From Talpa occidentalis (Eukaryota > Chordata > Mammalia > Eulipotyphla > Talpidae), in assembly GCF_014898055.3 (NCBI RefSeq), contig NW_023605083.1, positions 67,263,715 through 67,327,714 of the forward strand: a stretch of 64,000 nt of DNA, read 5' to 3'. Positions 33,705-45,594 of the stretch are shown one piece after another (the stretch's first letter is position 1; the number at the start of each line of letters is the position of its first letter). A model generated the notes under the pieces. The model was not told the DNA's origin. It worked only from the letters and a program-made list of their open reading frames with translations, and did no database searches. The position numbers and the translations under genes were made by a program.

Positions 33705-33779
33705 CTGAGAATCTTTTCAGGGGCTTGCTCCCCTGTCACCAGGTCATAGCCCCTCTCAAGTGTCGTGTAAGGCCATGGT
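33705..33779 (-). CDS. ASTN1: ASTN1 internal exon C: 75-bp linker exon after the EGF-like domain
   Basis: The minus strand shows a pyrimidine-rich acceptor (TTCTTCCCACAG) and the donor CTCAG|GTGAAT around 75 bp. Frame continuity from exon B gives G (split codon), then PWPYTTLERGYDLVTGEQAP followed by EKIL and a split R. There are no cysteines and no ATG-initiated open frame, so simple ORF calling misses it. Both ends are in phase 2 and the length is divisible by three. Exclusion would therefore delete 25 residues without a frameshift. It links the first EGF-like module to the next ectodomain segment. Identification rests on exact frame and splice-site agreement with both neighbours plus recognised astrotactin sequence. 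Confidence 0.93.
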
Positions 33780-34253
33780 CTGTGGGAAGAACAGAGGGAG
33801 GGAGAGAAAAAGGGATAAGACATGATATTAGTTGGTAGTTGCTAGATCCACAGGTGGACGCTTAAGAGCAGCTTTACAGACAACTAAATTTTATAGTAGT
33901 AATTGTTGAATAAGACTACTTCTATTGCAAAATAAGCCATCTCATAGAAGGGTTCAGCACTTTTAAGTCCCCTTGTTCATTTTGGGGTTTATGGACAAAA
34001 ACCTGATTCTCTTTCTTTATTTGTCTATTGATCCCCATGGCGTGAGAGGGAGAGTTAAACTTTAGCCTTTATTCTCCAAAAGATTCATCAATCATGTGCC
34101 TTTAATACAAAAAATGTGATTCCTGGGGAAAGAGGATTTGCTTTCCAGGGGGTTTTGCAGGAACCCAACCATTGCAGAGAAAGAGCCCTAATTGTGGAAC
34201 AGTTTTGAGGAGCATCCTCCACTGTCCCAGTCCCCAGGCCCTTTGCCACTCAC
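33780..34253 (-). other. ASTN1: ASTN1 intron between exons B and C (474 bp)
   Basis: This is a short GT-AG intron, GTGAGTGG...CCCACAG on the minus strand. No repeat was recognised inside. The last 50 bases before the acceptor are strongly pyrimidine-rich. Confidence 0.9.
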
Positions 34254-34338
34254 CCTTCACTCTGTCCCCAGTCACTGCGCACACACAGGTGTCTGTGAAC
34301 TGGGTCAGGGGCGTAACCTTCATGGCAGCTGCACTCTC
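34254..34338 (-). CDS. ASTN1: ASTN1 internal exon B: second half of the EGF-like domain
   Basis: This 85-bp minus-strand exon follows a strong polypyrimidine tract ending CTGACAG and ends GAAGG|GTGAGTGG. Joined to the G from exon A it reads [19 protein letters not shown], then VRSDWGQSE. It supplies cysteines 4-6 of the EGF-like domain. The whole pattern over the two exons is C-x7-C-x3-C-x6-C-x-C-x13-C, with the usual C-x-C and the Gly-Tyr of EGF modules after it. It enters in phase 1 and leaves in phase 2, so it cannot be skipped alone without a frameshift. The [17 protein letters not shown] text matches my memory of ASTN1; ASTN2 has a diverged version here. Only 474 bp separate it from the next exon. 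Confidence 0.94.
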
Positions 34339-34479
34339 CTGTCAGAAAAAAAAGAAAAGAATCTTGTGAAATGCTGCCTGCCCACAGGGGCTTCTCCCTT
34401 GGTTTGATTTTCTTAGAAAGCAAAGTGAGATACACAGTTTTAGAAAAGGTCCACAGGAAGGAGGTGTTCTGGTCTGCTG

Positions 34480-34640
34480 TCACTGTGGTTTATCATTTAT
34501 TCACCTGCTCATTCACTCACTTATTGAGTGAGTCCAGACACTCTCTGCCAGCTTCTCTGTTCCGCCCTGAAATGCAGAGATAAAAGGTGCAACCTGGGTG
34601 CTGGAGGCACTCATGGCTGAATAGGGAGAGAGGAAGTGAC
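34480..34640 (-). repeat. L2 3'-end relic
   Basis: ATTTATTCACCTGCTCATTC, CACTTATTGAGTGAGTCCAG, then AGGCACTCATGGCTGAATAG. Confidence 0.5.
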
Positions 34641-34929
34641 CTGGTAGCTGCCAATTGTTAAGTTATGAGAAGTACCTCTCTGCACTGAAAGTGCAATCAG
34701 AAAAACGAGTAGTCTCCACCTGAGTGAACATGTCACATTTATCCATAAGTCCTAAATCAATTGCCACCTCCTCTAAGGTAACTCTGATATCCCCTTTTGG
34801 AAAAATTGTTTTCCTCTATCATTTCCAGATTTTATTTGTTTTGTTGGTGTGGCTGTGTGTTTCAGCTGTGTTCCTCTCCTTTTCTCCATTCACTTCCTTT
34901 TATCTCTCGTTACCATCCCAACCATCCAC

Positions 34930-34950
34930 CCTTCCTTCCTTCCTTCCTTC
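34930..34950. repeat. (CTTC)n microsatellite
   Basis: Five CTTC units. Confidence 0.85.
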
Positions 34951-37155
34951 CATGTATCTGTCCACCCACCTCTGTATACATGCATCATTCTCATCTGGCC
35001 ATGTCTTACACTGGTTGCATGGTGCTTGCTAACATTTCACACTGCCTTATATGTTCTCCAGTTGGCTAAGCTCATTTGGGTGCTGAGCACATATCTTATT
35101 TCCTCATTTATCTTCACAGTTCAGAATCCTGGAAAGATGGTCAGAAGCTCTCTGTCCTAGGCCCTTGCTACTATCAGCCCTGCTCAGCTGACTACCCCTT
35201 AAGGTTGAGGAATACGTGTTTGATTCAGTTAGGTACTGGTTTCTCTAAGGTGTATTTGTGGAATGTTCTGAGATGGTTTACCAAAAATGAAGTCAATGAA
35301 AAAAGAAATGATTGGAAAGTTGCCATTTGTGAGAGCCAGTATTGCGTGACTCTTTGTAAGAGTGATGCAGTTATCCCCAACCTTGTTTCACCTTGGGGGG
35401 CTTGTTGGTGGGACGAGTCAAAGGATTGGTGTTCGATGGAATACACTTGAGGAAATGTTGGTGGAAACCCCTGGCTTAGCTCAAGTCTAGAACAGAGTAG
35501 GTATTCAACACTGGGAGTTGAATGAATAATTAACTCTCTTTTATGGCTCATAAATTTCCAGATTATTGCTGTCAGGTTAGAGTCCTTGACATCTTCTGGT
35601 GATCACACCCAGATGGACCGGCACCTCTTCAATTCTATGGTGACACAGAATGACCTACCCAAGAGGTTCCAATACATGTACCATGGATCAGTACTTTGGA
35701 AAACATTTAGGGACTTTGTAGCTTTCAGATTTTAATTCTCTTTGGAAAGTTTGAGTTTGAAATCTCTTAAACAGTAAAAAACAAATAAGCAACAAACAAA
35801 CCCAAAGGCTAAGCACGCACATGTTACATGGAGAATTTAAGACACTGGAAAGCATAGTTACATTAACTCTGATTGTCAGGTAAATTTATTTTATGCAGAC
35901 CTCATTTAAAAACAAAAATCTCCTGTCATCTCTTCTTTCTGTGAGAAGGATACAGAAGCCGTGAGCTGTGGCGCTAACAAGCTCCTGCTATTTACAACCA
36001 CATGTCTGTGGATCAAGGTTTTCCTCAACCTTGTGTTACCAAAGCAAAACATAGCAGAGAGTGTGATCCCAGGGTAATGCAGGTTCTCTAACTATCAGAA
36101 TTCAAAATGCCTATGTTCATCAAACAATCGTATTACTCTCACAGATTCACTCTAAATGTTATTATGCATTTTACCTTACACAAAGTGTGAAAGACTATCT
36201 TGTTTTGCACATGACAGTGCTATTTGGTCCCCAGCACTAGTAAGTAGCTGGCAAACAGACCAGGCTGAAAACATGTTGGTGAAACTAAAATAACAGTTAG
36301 ACAACATTAAGTAACGATGGTCTTCAAAATATTCAGAATAAAATTGTTGAAAGACAGAAGGGGAGACAGGAGAGAGATCTACATTTTCCCTTCTCTAGAT
36401 ACCTGGTACATATGGGTGGGGGGCTGCTTGCAGGCAGGAAACCTTGCTGAACTCTCCCCTTTAAAATTGCGCCCAGGGTCTGGCACAGAATGTGTGTGCT
36501 ATCAGTGTGTGTACCCTAGTGGGCTGATTGTTGCTGGAGGTAAGGGGAGTAGAGGGAAAGGGCTGAGATCCTTGAGATTTGGATGAGAATAATTTACTAA
36601 AGGGGGCAGGGTAGGAATCACTAATGATGTGTTAAAATGCAACAGTCCCTTCATGAAATATTCACCACTTTAGACACGTCTAATATTAAAGATTAAAAGT
36701 CCTGAGATTTGTCCTCGAGACTCCCAGGACTGATTTATGATCTGCCACCAACCACAGCCCACATGATTCATAATGGGAGAGGTAAAATGGTTACCTCTGG
36801 CCAAGGGACAGGAAGTCAGGTTGTGGGGAGAGGGTGAGGAGGGGCAGGAAAGGAGGGGATTTTTCTTTTATGGAAAGGGCAAAGACTGAGGTTCTTGCAG
36901 GAAAGAACACAGGTCACTCCCCCTTACCCCCACCTCTCTCCTTGGGGGGAATATTAGTAAGAATGAGAATCTATATCCAAAAAAAGGTGCTACTCTCCAG
37001 TGCTCTTTCTTGTGTGCTTACTAGGCAAGTTCCCTCTGCCTTGGAATGGATCATTAATTGCTGACACTCATTAAACAACAAATATGTATTTTGCAGAAGA
37101 GAAGCATCCACCCTGGAGGCCTGTAAGGCTGGCCGTGTATACAGGAGCGGGTAGG
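34951..37155. other. Intronic sequence, repeat-poor, no gene
   Basis: No repeat family was assigned over about 2.2 kb. The interval 35800-36320 is singled out as a possible conserved element. Confidence 0.45.
35800..36320. promoter_or_regulatory. Possible conserved intronic element
   Basis: Repeat-free. Contains CAACCACATGTCTGTGG (35996-36012; E-box CACATG), AAACAATCG (36122-36130) and GTTATTATGCATTTTACC (36157-36174; POU-like ATGCAT). Evidence is motif-level only. Confidence 0.25.
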
Positions 37156-37159
37156 GGAA

Positions 37160-37480
37160 GTGCTTGTCTGTGGAGGAGGATAGACCTGAGTTCTGACCCT
37201 TGCTTGCTTGCTCCCCGGCTCCGTGGTCTTGGGGATGCTTTTCCCTTTCTTGGGGGTCTCAGTTTTCTCAACAACAGAATACAATGACAGTAAGGTCAAT
37301 CTCACAGGGCAGGTGTAAGAGTAAATTGAAGCAGGGCAGGGTAGCTAGAGGGTCAATACATCAGTGTCTTCCCTTTAATTCAAGACAAATAATAGGTTCT
37401 GATAGATACTGACATAATAACCCTGGGGATACTAGTTAATCTTCTTGCTGGGCCTCAGTTTCTCCATCTATAAAATGGAG
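37160..37480 (+). repeat. One or two MIR relics
   Basis: GGGGGTCTCAGTTTTCTCAA with preceding 'ctgacccttgcttgc', then CTGGGCCTCAGTTTCTCCAT followed by CTATAAAATGGAG. Two MIR cores lie in tandem, same orientation. Confidence 0.6.
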
Positions 37481-38389
37481 TATATGGCCATTGATTCTGA
37501 GCACCAACTAGTCAGCTACTCATACTGCCTTTCTGGATACTTAACCTCTGCTCTCTGGACACCATTTTAGTCTTACTGGTGATCACTCTTAGCTGGAACT
37601 CAGGCAAGATCTCCATCATTGCCACAGCTATCAGCTTTATTGACTATGTCTCCTATTTTGCTGGCTCAGCTTACTCTCCACTATTTGCAACCAGGCACTT
37701 CCTTTTAGCTGGATGCAAACCTCTGACAGCCAGAGATGAGGATTAACCCCTTCCCTGGATGAGTTCTTTCTCAGTCCTGCCTCTGCTCACCTGGGGCAGT
37801 CAGGCTGTCAAAGAAGAACTCACCAGGGACACAGGCTTCCATGCTTTGCACGGGCTCACTATGAATCCCCATACTGCCTTACACCTGCTCCATTAGCAGA
37901 AGCACCTAAAAGGAAGGCCTGAACCCATCCTGCTTACCTCTGCATCCAGCACCTGCCCCATTGTCTGGTTCATTGATCATCAGAAGGGTAGATTGCACAG
38001 TAGTAATATCTATGCTAATGGGATAGGGAGGTATACTGTTGTTGTTGTTTTTTTATTTTTTTCCCACCCCTGTCTTCTTCAGTAAAATGGGAGTTTCGAG
38101 AGTACAGAATCCTTTTTTTAATCATCTCCACATTCTAATAATTAGTATAATGTCTGTGGTATGGCAGGTGACTCATTTGTTAAATGGATGGATGGATGGA
38201 GTAGTGAGCACATATATATAATTTTCATGAATTCGGGTTGTGTTACTTTAGAATAATGGTGATTCTGCTGAAAACTGTAAGAACTTCCTTGGATCCATGA
38301 CAGGTATTTGCCAAGGAAATGGAAAGTATAAACCTGAGTCCTGATGAAATGTCTAAAATAGAATTCCATTTTGCATCAGAGCAGAAAAA

Positions 38390-38540
38390 AACTGTTACAA
38401 ATCATCTAGTTCAAGTCTAGTCTGCTTTCTTTTGCAAAAGGGGAGATTCAAGTTCAGAGAGTGAAGAGGTTAGTCTAAATCACTGGCTGAGTTTCTGGTC
38501 AGGATTAGAACCCAAGGCTGCAGGTCACTACGTTGGGCCC
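38390..38540 (-). repeat. MIR-like relic
   Basis: GGGGAGATTCAAGTTCAGAG, then GGATTAGAACCCAAGGCTGC. Confidence 0.55.
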
Positions 38541-39079
38541 TGGCACTCTCACTAACTTCAATTCAACTAGCAGCCTTTTTCTAGGAATCTTTTTTTCCAT
38601 TGCACTCCTGCATTTCTTACATTGAAAACGTATTATATTTGCAAACAGGAATTATTTTAAAAGTCTCATGAATTTGAAATATCTTTAACAAATTAGTGAC
38701 ATACATTTATATGTAATTGATAATACAAACCATAAGAAAGAGTTTAATCCCGTCATTAAAACAGTTCTCATAAGAGAATTCAATTAAGTAGATTCCACTA
38801 TGGTAGTTACTAGAACTCTGTCTTATCATCAGCTATAGATATGTTGCATTGGTTTTAAAATATTTACTCTTTATGTCTCCTAGGTCCCATTTATTGAGTT
38901 CTCATTTTATTTTACCAGCATTCTCACTTTGTAACTCCTGGGTAAAACAACAGAATCCCTCAATTTTGAAAGATCTGAGTTTATCTTATGTGGGACTCCC
39001 CTAAACCACTTCAAGGTGGACAGGACCTTCAGCTACTCATATAAGATGAGTGCCCTGGTAAATGGCTGAGCGTGGCCCT

Positions 39080-39265
39080 ACCACCATGAGCAGATTGCTT
39101 TGGATTCAACATGTGGATCTGCTGCCACTGAGAATTTGCCTTAACTTGACCAAGTTGCTTTACCTCCCTGAACCTGTTTCTCAATCTGCAGTGAGTCTGA
39201 TATTACCCATCAGCCAATGGATCCTGTAAAAAGGCTTTAGCACAGTCTCTGGCACATTTCTTCTT
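39080..39265 (+). repeat. MIR SINE relic
   Basis: CTTGACCAAGTTGCTTTACC, CTGAACCTGTTTCTCAATCT, then TAGCACAGTCTCTGGCACAT. Confidence 0.65.
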
Positions 39266-39269
39266 GCTG

Positions 39270-40400
39270 AAACTGTGGTATTGTTTCAGTTTTTGTCATT
39301 GTTGTTCCTAGATGGGAGGGGCCAATCTCGCAACTTAGTGGAAAAGAAAGCTGTTTTCCAGATGAAGGATGGTCTCACTGTTGAGCTATTCCCATCACAA
39401 AGCCAAAGGGACCTCAATCTCTCTACTTGAAAATTTGGGGTAGCTTGAATGAGACAGTCTCCAAGGCTGCTCCTCATGTCCTCAGAGCCACGAACAACTG
39501 TTATCTTTGTCTCTACTCCTGGAGGACACATAATGACCCAAGGACATCAGCCAGAGGCTGCTGCCTCCTCTGCCTCCCAGCTCAGAAGGGCTCACCCCTC
39601 TCTGCCCATTAGAGTGCCACTTAGGTGCACAACCTTCTTCCCACTTCCTCCTTGCTGCCTGGCTCCCTTCCCCTTGTAATTCCATTTTCCCTTGCTTCCA
39701 ACTCAGCCATCACTCATGTCAGGCCAGGGGCACTGGCTGCTGTTCGCTTTCCTATTTACTTTTCTTGTCACTGTGGCTTGGAAAAACATTCCCCTGGGGC
39801 CTTCAGAAAAATGGAGTGCATACCATCCTTTCCCATTCTGCCACCAGGGGCCTCCTCACTTCTGTGTTACTAGAGTCCAGCATGAGGTGAGGCAGGGGCT
39901 GGTGTAACCTCACAAAGGGCCTGCTGTGTTCAGGGGAGTGAGGACATTTGCCATATCATCCCACGTCACCACACAGGTCACACCTATGACTAGCACAGGA
40001 GGAAGGGGCTAGTAAGGAAACAGAGGCTTGGGTCACAAAATCAGAATTTTGAAGCTCAAGCTCTTTCACACAACCACAAACATCATAATAATATGTAAAA
40101 ACACAAAGGCAATAGCAGGGAGAACAACCTTCAGTTGGGCAATGAATGTGTAACATATAACTGGAGTTAAGGGAGAATAAGAATCTTCATCCCCCTCACA
40201 CTTAAATTAGCTGATGTCTAACATCACTCCCCCTAAAGGTTTAGGACTGCCCTTTCAAACAGACCTTATTCACACAGAAATCCTTTATGTGAGGATTGTA
40301 CTGATCCCCATGTAATGAGTAAGGAACATAATCCCTATACACATTCCTATGTCATGAAGGGTTGTGGGATTTTGCAGTAGCCTGTGATAAGACATAGGGA
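39270..40400. other. Intronic sequence, nothing recognised
   Basis: Ordinary intron with no clear repeat or coding signal. Confidence 0.45.
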
Positions 40401-40409
40401 CGCATCATA

Positions 40410-40550
40410 CCTTTTGCTAACTGAGCATCTACTATGTGCTGCTCTAACTGAAATCATTTTTGGTTTCCAAGACAACATGGGGAGGAATGATATCAGCTCC
40501 ACTTTAAATAATATGAAGCTGAGGCTTGAAGATGGTAAGCTGTCTGTGTT
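40410..40550 (-). repeat. MIR relic
   Basis: AACTGAGCATCTACTATGTG, then AATATGAAGCTGAGGCTTGA. Confidence 0.5.
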
Positions 40551-41244
40551 TATGAGCATAGGAGTGAGCAGCTTCCTGTCTAAAAGGTAGCATATGATGA
40601 CTCCTTAAGAGAAATGTGTTTTGAGAGCATGCCAAAAGGCACAGAAGGAGCAGAGCAGGGGGTGCAGAAAGACGTCCACTGAAGTGAAGTCACAGGGGGT
40701 GTGATTCAGACCTGTGTGAAATGAGAACGTTTTCAGAAGTCTGCTCAGCCAAGTGTGCTGAGTGAGCTGGAGCGGGCCCCTCCTTCCCCAGGACTCAGCC
40801 TCCGTGTGCAGTGAGGAGGGGCTGGTTGCGGTGACATCTAAGCAACCTCAAGTGGGCATCTGTGATGTCCCTTTTGTCCTCACACTGCTAAAATGAGACG
40901 CTTCAGCCTTGTTTTTCCCAAAGCATTTGAGACAAAATGGGTGGCTGAATTTTTACTGTGCATCTTCCGCTGCCATTGCTCGGTCACTGAGAGCAAGAAG
41001 ACACAAAATAGAGCCAAAAGGTTCTGAGGTGTGGGCTGCTGTGGTCTCACAGTCATCTGAGTCCTTTATCAAGGCTACATGGGAGGGGATGAACTGGCGT
41101 TGATGCAGCTCCTGGGCAGCCTGGGTGGGTGCACCAGCCAAACCGCACAGGGGGTCCTATTACAGGGCCCAGCCCAGAGGTTCCTCTCCACCATCTCCCT
41201 CATCTCTCTTCCTGGCGTGTCCACCACTGAGTGCACCCCCTCCC

Positions 41245-41245
<1 letters not shown>

Positions 41246-41284
<39 letters not shown>
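41246..41284. repeat. (CA)n microsatellite
   Basis: 39 nt of uninterrupted CA on plus, (UG)n in the ASTN1 transcript. Confidence 0.97.
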
Positions 41285-41286
<2 letters not shown>

Positions 41287-41599
41287 TATCCGTAAGTCAA
41301 TGTCTAGAGAAAAACATGTAGGTATGAGCCTCCCTCAAATTTGCGGTTGGTGGAGGGTACAGGGAGGTGAAGGACCCCCTAACAGCCTGGAGCACATGCA
41401 GCTGCAGACATCTGTGATGGCAGAAGGCTCTGGTTCCCACTGACCAGCATCTTCCTGACAATAAATGAACCAAGTTGGGCCTGCCAGGGAAGGGCAGCCC
41501 TCTGTACCCCTCCCACCCTTCACCCCACAACCCTGAGTCATCTGTGCTTCTCAGATAAACCTGGAAGGGCTTGGGGAGCCAAGGGACACCTGGTGAAGG

Positions 41600-41740
41600 G
41601 GATAGAACCTGGCCCAGGAGTCGAGGCATCTGAGCCCAGAGGCTCTGTCTATCACTCATGGATGCGCAGCCTGGACAAATCACTGCCTACTCCAAGCCTC
41701 GGTTTCCTCATCAGAAAACGCACAATTTAAGTCTAACTTT
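41600..41740 (+). repeat. MIR SINE relic
   Basis: CTGGACAAATCACTGCCTAC, then CAAGCCTCGGTTTCCTCATC. Confidence 0.65.
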
Positions 41741-41791
41741 AAAAATTGTCCCTAGGGCTGGAGATACCTTTAGAAAAACAATGACTGCATC

Positions 41792-42074
41792 TGGGGCCTC
41801 CCTGGTGATGCAGGGGTTAAAGACACAGTGCTGTCAAGCATGGCCAGCCACTGCAGCACAAGTTCGATCCCTGACCAGGGAGATGGCCCACATGGTGCAG
41901 CAGACCTCTCCTGTCTTGCCAGCTGCTCCCCTCAGCAGTGTCTTTCAGTGGATCTGCCTGTTCTGCTCTCCACTCTATCTCTGGTGAACCCTCACGACCC
42001 CCTGCACGTCTGGCCTGTACCTCAGACCTTGTGTACATAAATAAATAAATCTTAAAAAAACAAAACAAAACAAC
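41792..42074 (+). mobile_element. Rhin-1-like SINE, older type, full length
   Basis: Head GGGGCCTCCCTGGTGATGCA, B box GTTCGATCCC, body end TGGCCTGTACCTCAGACCTT, tail AAATAAATAAATCTT. Perfect 14-bp duplication ACAATGACTGCATC at 41778-41791 and 42075-42088. Confidence 0.94.
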
Positions 42075-42334
42075 ACAATGACTGCATCATGAGGCAGGCA
42101 GCATTCAGCACCCGGGAGCTATTATTATGTCTGCTGTTCTTGCTACTGCCAGCCCCTCACTGCTGCCGCCCTGCTCCAGGCTGGGCTCCTAGCACAGGTG
42201 GTCTCGGGCACAGCAATGTCTTCACCCACTCCTCTGCCTCAAGCAGCCAGCACTGAGTAGGGTGATGAAGGGGAAATCATATCATGATCACGAGATGGGG
42301 TGTGAGTGCAGGTGGCGTGGGTGGATCCATCGGG

Positions 42335-42765
42335 GTCCTGTGCTAAGTGAAAGAGCCAGACAGAAAGACAACTACTGGGTGATTTTACTTCAATGTGGAA
42401 TCTAGAAAAACTAAACAAACAGTATAAGACCAAACTCACAGACACAGAGCAGACTGGTGGTCACAAGAGGAGACGGGTAGGAGGAGGAAGGAGGAGGGGG
42501 GATGGATAAAAGGGCTCAAGAGGTACAGATTTCCAGTCATAAAACAAAGCAGACACAGGGAAGCAGGGGCAGGAGGCGTTCTAAAGGCAAAGGCAGGGCA
42601 CTGAGAATTTGAGGAACTGCTCAGGATAGGAAACAGACCTACTGTGGGGATCGTTTTGCGTTTACAGACAAATGACAAATCATAACGTGGTACATATGAA
42701 GCCACAGAATGCTGCAAGAGTTCAATTAAGATATGTATATCTATGCAAAAAAATAAATAAAGAGT
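42335..42765 (+). mobile_element. L1 3'-end fragment
   Basis: TAAGTGAAAGAGCCAGACAG, TTCAATGTGGAATCTAGAAA, then AACTCACAGACACAGAGCAG and GACTGGTGGTCACAAG. This is the L1 3' UTR right after ORF2, ending near AAATAAATAAAGAGTC. Confidence 0.7.
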
Positions 42766-42879
42766 CACAGGGGAAAGAGTGTGGAATTCAGTCCTAAGGT
42801 CAAGAATGTACCAGCAATGAGGAAGTTGGATAGTAAGAAGGAGGCACAAGGAGAGAGTCCTAACCTCCAAGCGGTGCTA

Positions 42880-43050
42880 GAAGTTCCTATTATATAACAC
42901 ATGTGATCCTCGCAACAGGCCTATGAAACAGGTTTTATTTTCAACCCCATTTACAGATGAGGAGATTGAGGTGAAGAGCGGTTAGGTCACTTGCTTGCCT
43001 AAGGTCTTACAGCGGAGTCAGAGCCAGCTCTGGACTCCTGCCAGCGGCCT
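42880..43050 (-). repeat. MIR SINE relic
   Basis: ATCCTCGCAACAGGCCTATG, CCCCATTTACAGATGAGGAG, then CTTGCCTAAGGTCTTACAGC. Confidence 0.75.
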
Positions 43051-43059
43051 CCTCTCCAG

Positions 43060-45590
43060 GGGAGGTGAGAGTCTGCACACAGAGGGAAGACAGTGCAGAG
43101 GCAGATCACAGTGCAGATGAGAAGTAGCCAGTCCTTTCATTCCTGGATCAGTAGAACGCAATGGCTTACTGGGCATCTGCCTTAGTCCTGCAGCTATGGG
43201 GAGACAGCCCCTGGGAACCCCCAGGCCCCTCCACACAAAGCCATTTCAAATGCTGAATCCCAGCCTTGCACACAAGGAGGCAGCTGAAGGCAGAGGGGAC
43301 AGGCCCTGAGGTCGTATGGGGTTTGGTCTCTGTGATTCTCACCCAGTGGCTCCTTGGCCTTGTCAAGTTTCCTGTGTTTGGCTAAGACTCAGTTTCCTTA
43401 CTTCTACCCTGAGGTGAGTCCCACTAGCCCTGCTCGTTGGACAATATCAAGAACATTCTATTCACAGCTGGGCCTCCATGAATACAACCTGCCATTGCTG
43501 ATTATCATCAGGGAGCTGGTTGTCTTAAGTCCTCCCTGACCAAGGCCCTTATCCTGACCCCTGTGATTATAATTTGGGGAAAGTGGAACCTGTAGATCTC
43601 GCCTACTGTACTGTGTTTGATCAAACTTTTTACCTTTCCTCCATCAACCACTTGTTGGAGCTGGTGCTAATGTTCTGATGACAAAAGGTGAGGACACTGA
43701 GGTCCCCAGGAGGGCAGTGGTGGGGGCCCATTTCACACATTGAGAAAGCACTAGGGTCAGGGTTCAACACTGGCTCTGCTTTACTCTGGAGTCAGGGCCC
43801 CCTACACTCTCCCTACACTCTCCCTGGGTCTCACTCAAAATGACCCACACATCATACCTTCAGGGATGCAGGTGACACCAGACTGTGTGGTGGTCAAGGC
43901 CAGGGGATCCTGCAGCTGTTTCCCCACCAGACAGGGGAAGGCCTTGCTTAAGCCCCTTTGTCTTGCAAAGCCTCATCCTTCTCCCCTAGGAGAAGGGAAA
44001 CATAAGCTCTGTCCACTCCCATCCATGAAGAGGCAGTGAGGATAAGATATATAATTAAGGCCCCTGTCCTCTCCCATTCACCAGGAGGAGATGAGGATAA
44101 AATATATACTTAAACTGTCCGAACACATGATGATTAATAATGCAGTTGTTCCTCGCTTGAACAAAACCTGAAACTGCAAAGTGCACTATATAAAATAAAT
44201 TAAGCAGAAGATAATTATTCATTTTGCAAAAAACTTCTTTACTCCACCAAAGACATGCTTGGTGTTTTTGTTTGTTCGTTGTTTTTGTTTGTTTCTTTTT
44301 TTTTTTTGCCCGGCAAGCATCAGCTATCTTGGTGAGTTTAAAATCAAATTTCATTTACAAAATTAAAGCCAATAGAGGAATAGTTTTCCAGATGTGCACT
44401 GAGTACCATGAGCCATAGGTCAGTGTCCTGCCAATGCCATCTGGGGTCCAGACACCCATGGGGGTCAGCATAGTGGGGGGCCTTAGACCAGGAACTGGGT
44501 AAATGAATGAACCGCTGGGTAGTATGTGGGTAGTATGAGGCTGTGTGCTGTTTCAGACATGTCCTTTCTCAGAGTGCCCTTGGCCTTGGCTGCACACAGA
44601 TGGTCAGGGTCATAGCCAGCTTCCCAGGGAAACCAGATAATTGTTTTCAGTTCTTTCCATCTGAAATATGAGGTCTCTGTACATCCTGTGTATGTTCAGC
44701 TGAACCCAGCTAACTTTCACTTTGCTAATCTCATCCCTGATCATATTCATGCTCATTGTCTTGTTCCCCTCTCCTCTTCACTCTCCTGTTTTCTGCTTCT
44801 CTTGCTTTCCATCCCCCCAACCACTATCTTTGTTTCTCTTTGTTTCTCAACCTCTAGGGTTTTGTTGTCACTGCCTCAGTTCCTCTCTTTGGTCTATGAT
44901 CCCCTGTCTCGGCCTCTCATCCATTGGTCTGTCATCCTTACTCTTTCCTTCATTAGAGTCTTGAGTTTGAGTCAGTGAAGGCAGAGTTAAATCCCAGATC
45001 TGCCTTAATTTTCTCACCCACAAATAGAGACAACAGGAGAGTCTGTGGATGTCAAGGGTCAAGGTAAAGATTAACGTAACTAAGATTGAACAGGACTTAA
45101 AGGGCCCAGAGCAAAGAATACAGGCACTTCCTGCTGATTCCATTCCCCTTCTTTCTCTTGATTTTCCTCGTTCCCCTTCTTTCCCTTCTTCCCTCACCAC
45201 ATTCCCTTCACACATAAGCACACACACCAGAGGCCCCCTCTTGCACCCCCTCTCCATGCAGCCCCCAGTATGTGACAGTAATTTAATTGCACAACATCAC
45301 AGGTTCCCATTACTAAGGCTCACATTCTCTTACAAAACATTTTTACGGTGCATTTACTGGTATATGGAGAATCACGGTGAATCACTGAAATTAAGCAACG
45401 TGAATTCAAGTGACCTGTGCCAGGCTCCACTAGGCAGTCAGCTTTGCTATGAGTCCGTCTTCAGCCAATGGATGGGTTGCAATAGTTTCCACCCACCCGG
45501 CTGTCACCTGGCCTGGCCTGACTTGGATGGAACATCTTGAATTCCTGGATGCCCTGATCTAAGGTGTGACCAGCAGAAATGCAGACCCCT
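43060..45590. other. Intronic sequence, little recognised
   Basis: Includes a T/G-rich tract at 44260-44305 and a pyrimidine-rich segment at 44765-44890. No gene or confident repeat is visible. Confidence 0.45.
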
Positions 45591-45594
45591 TCCC

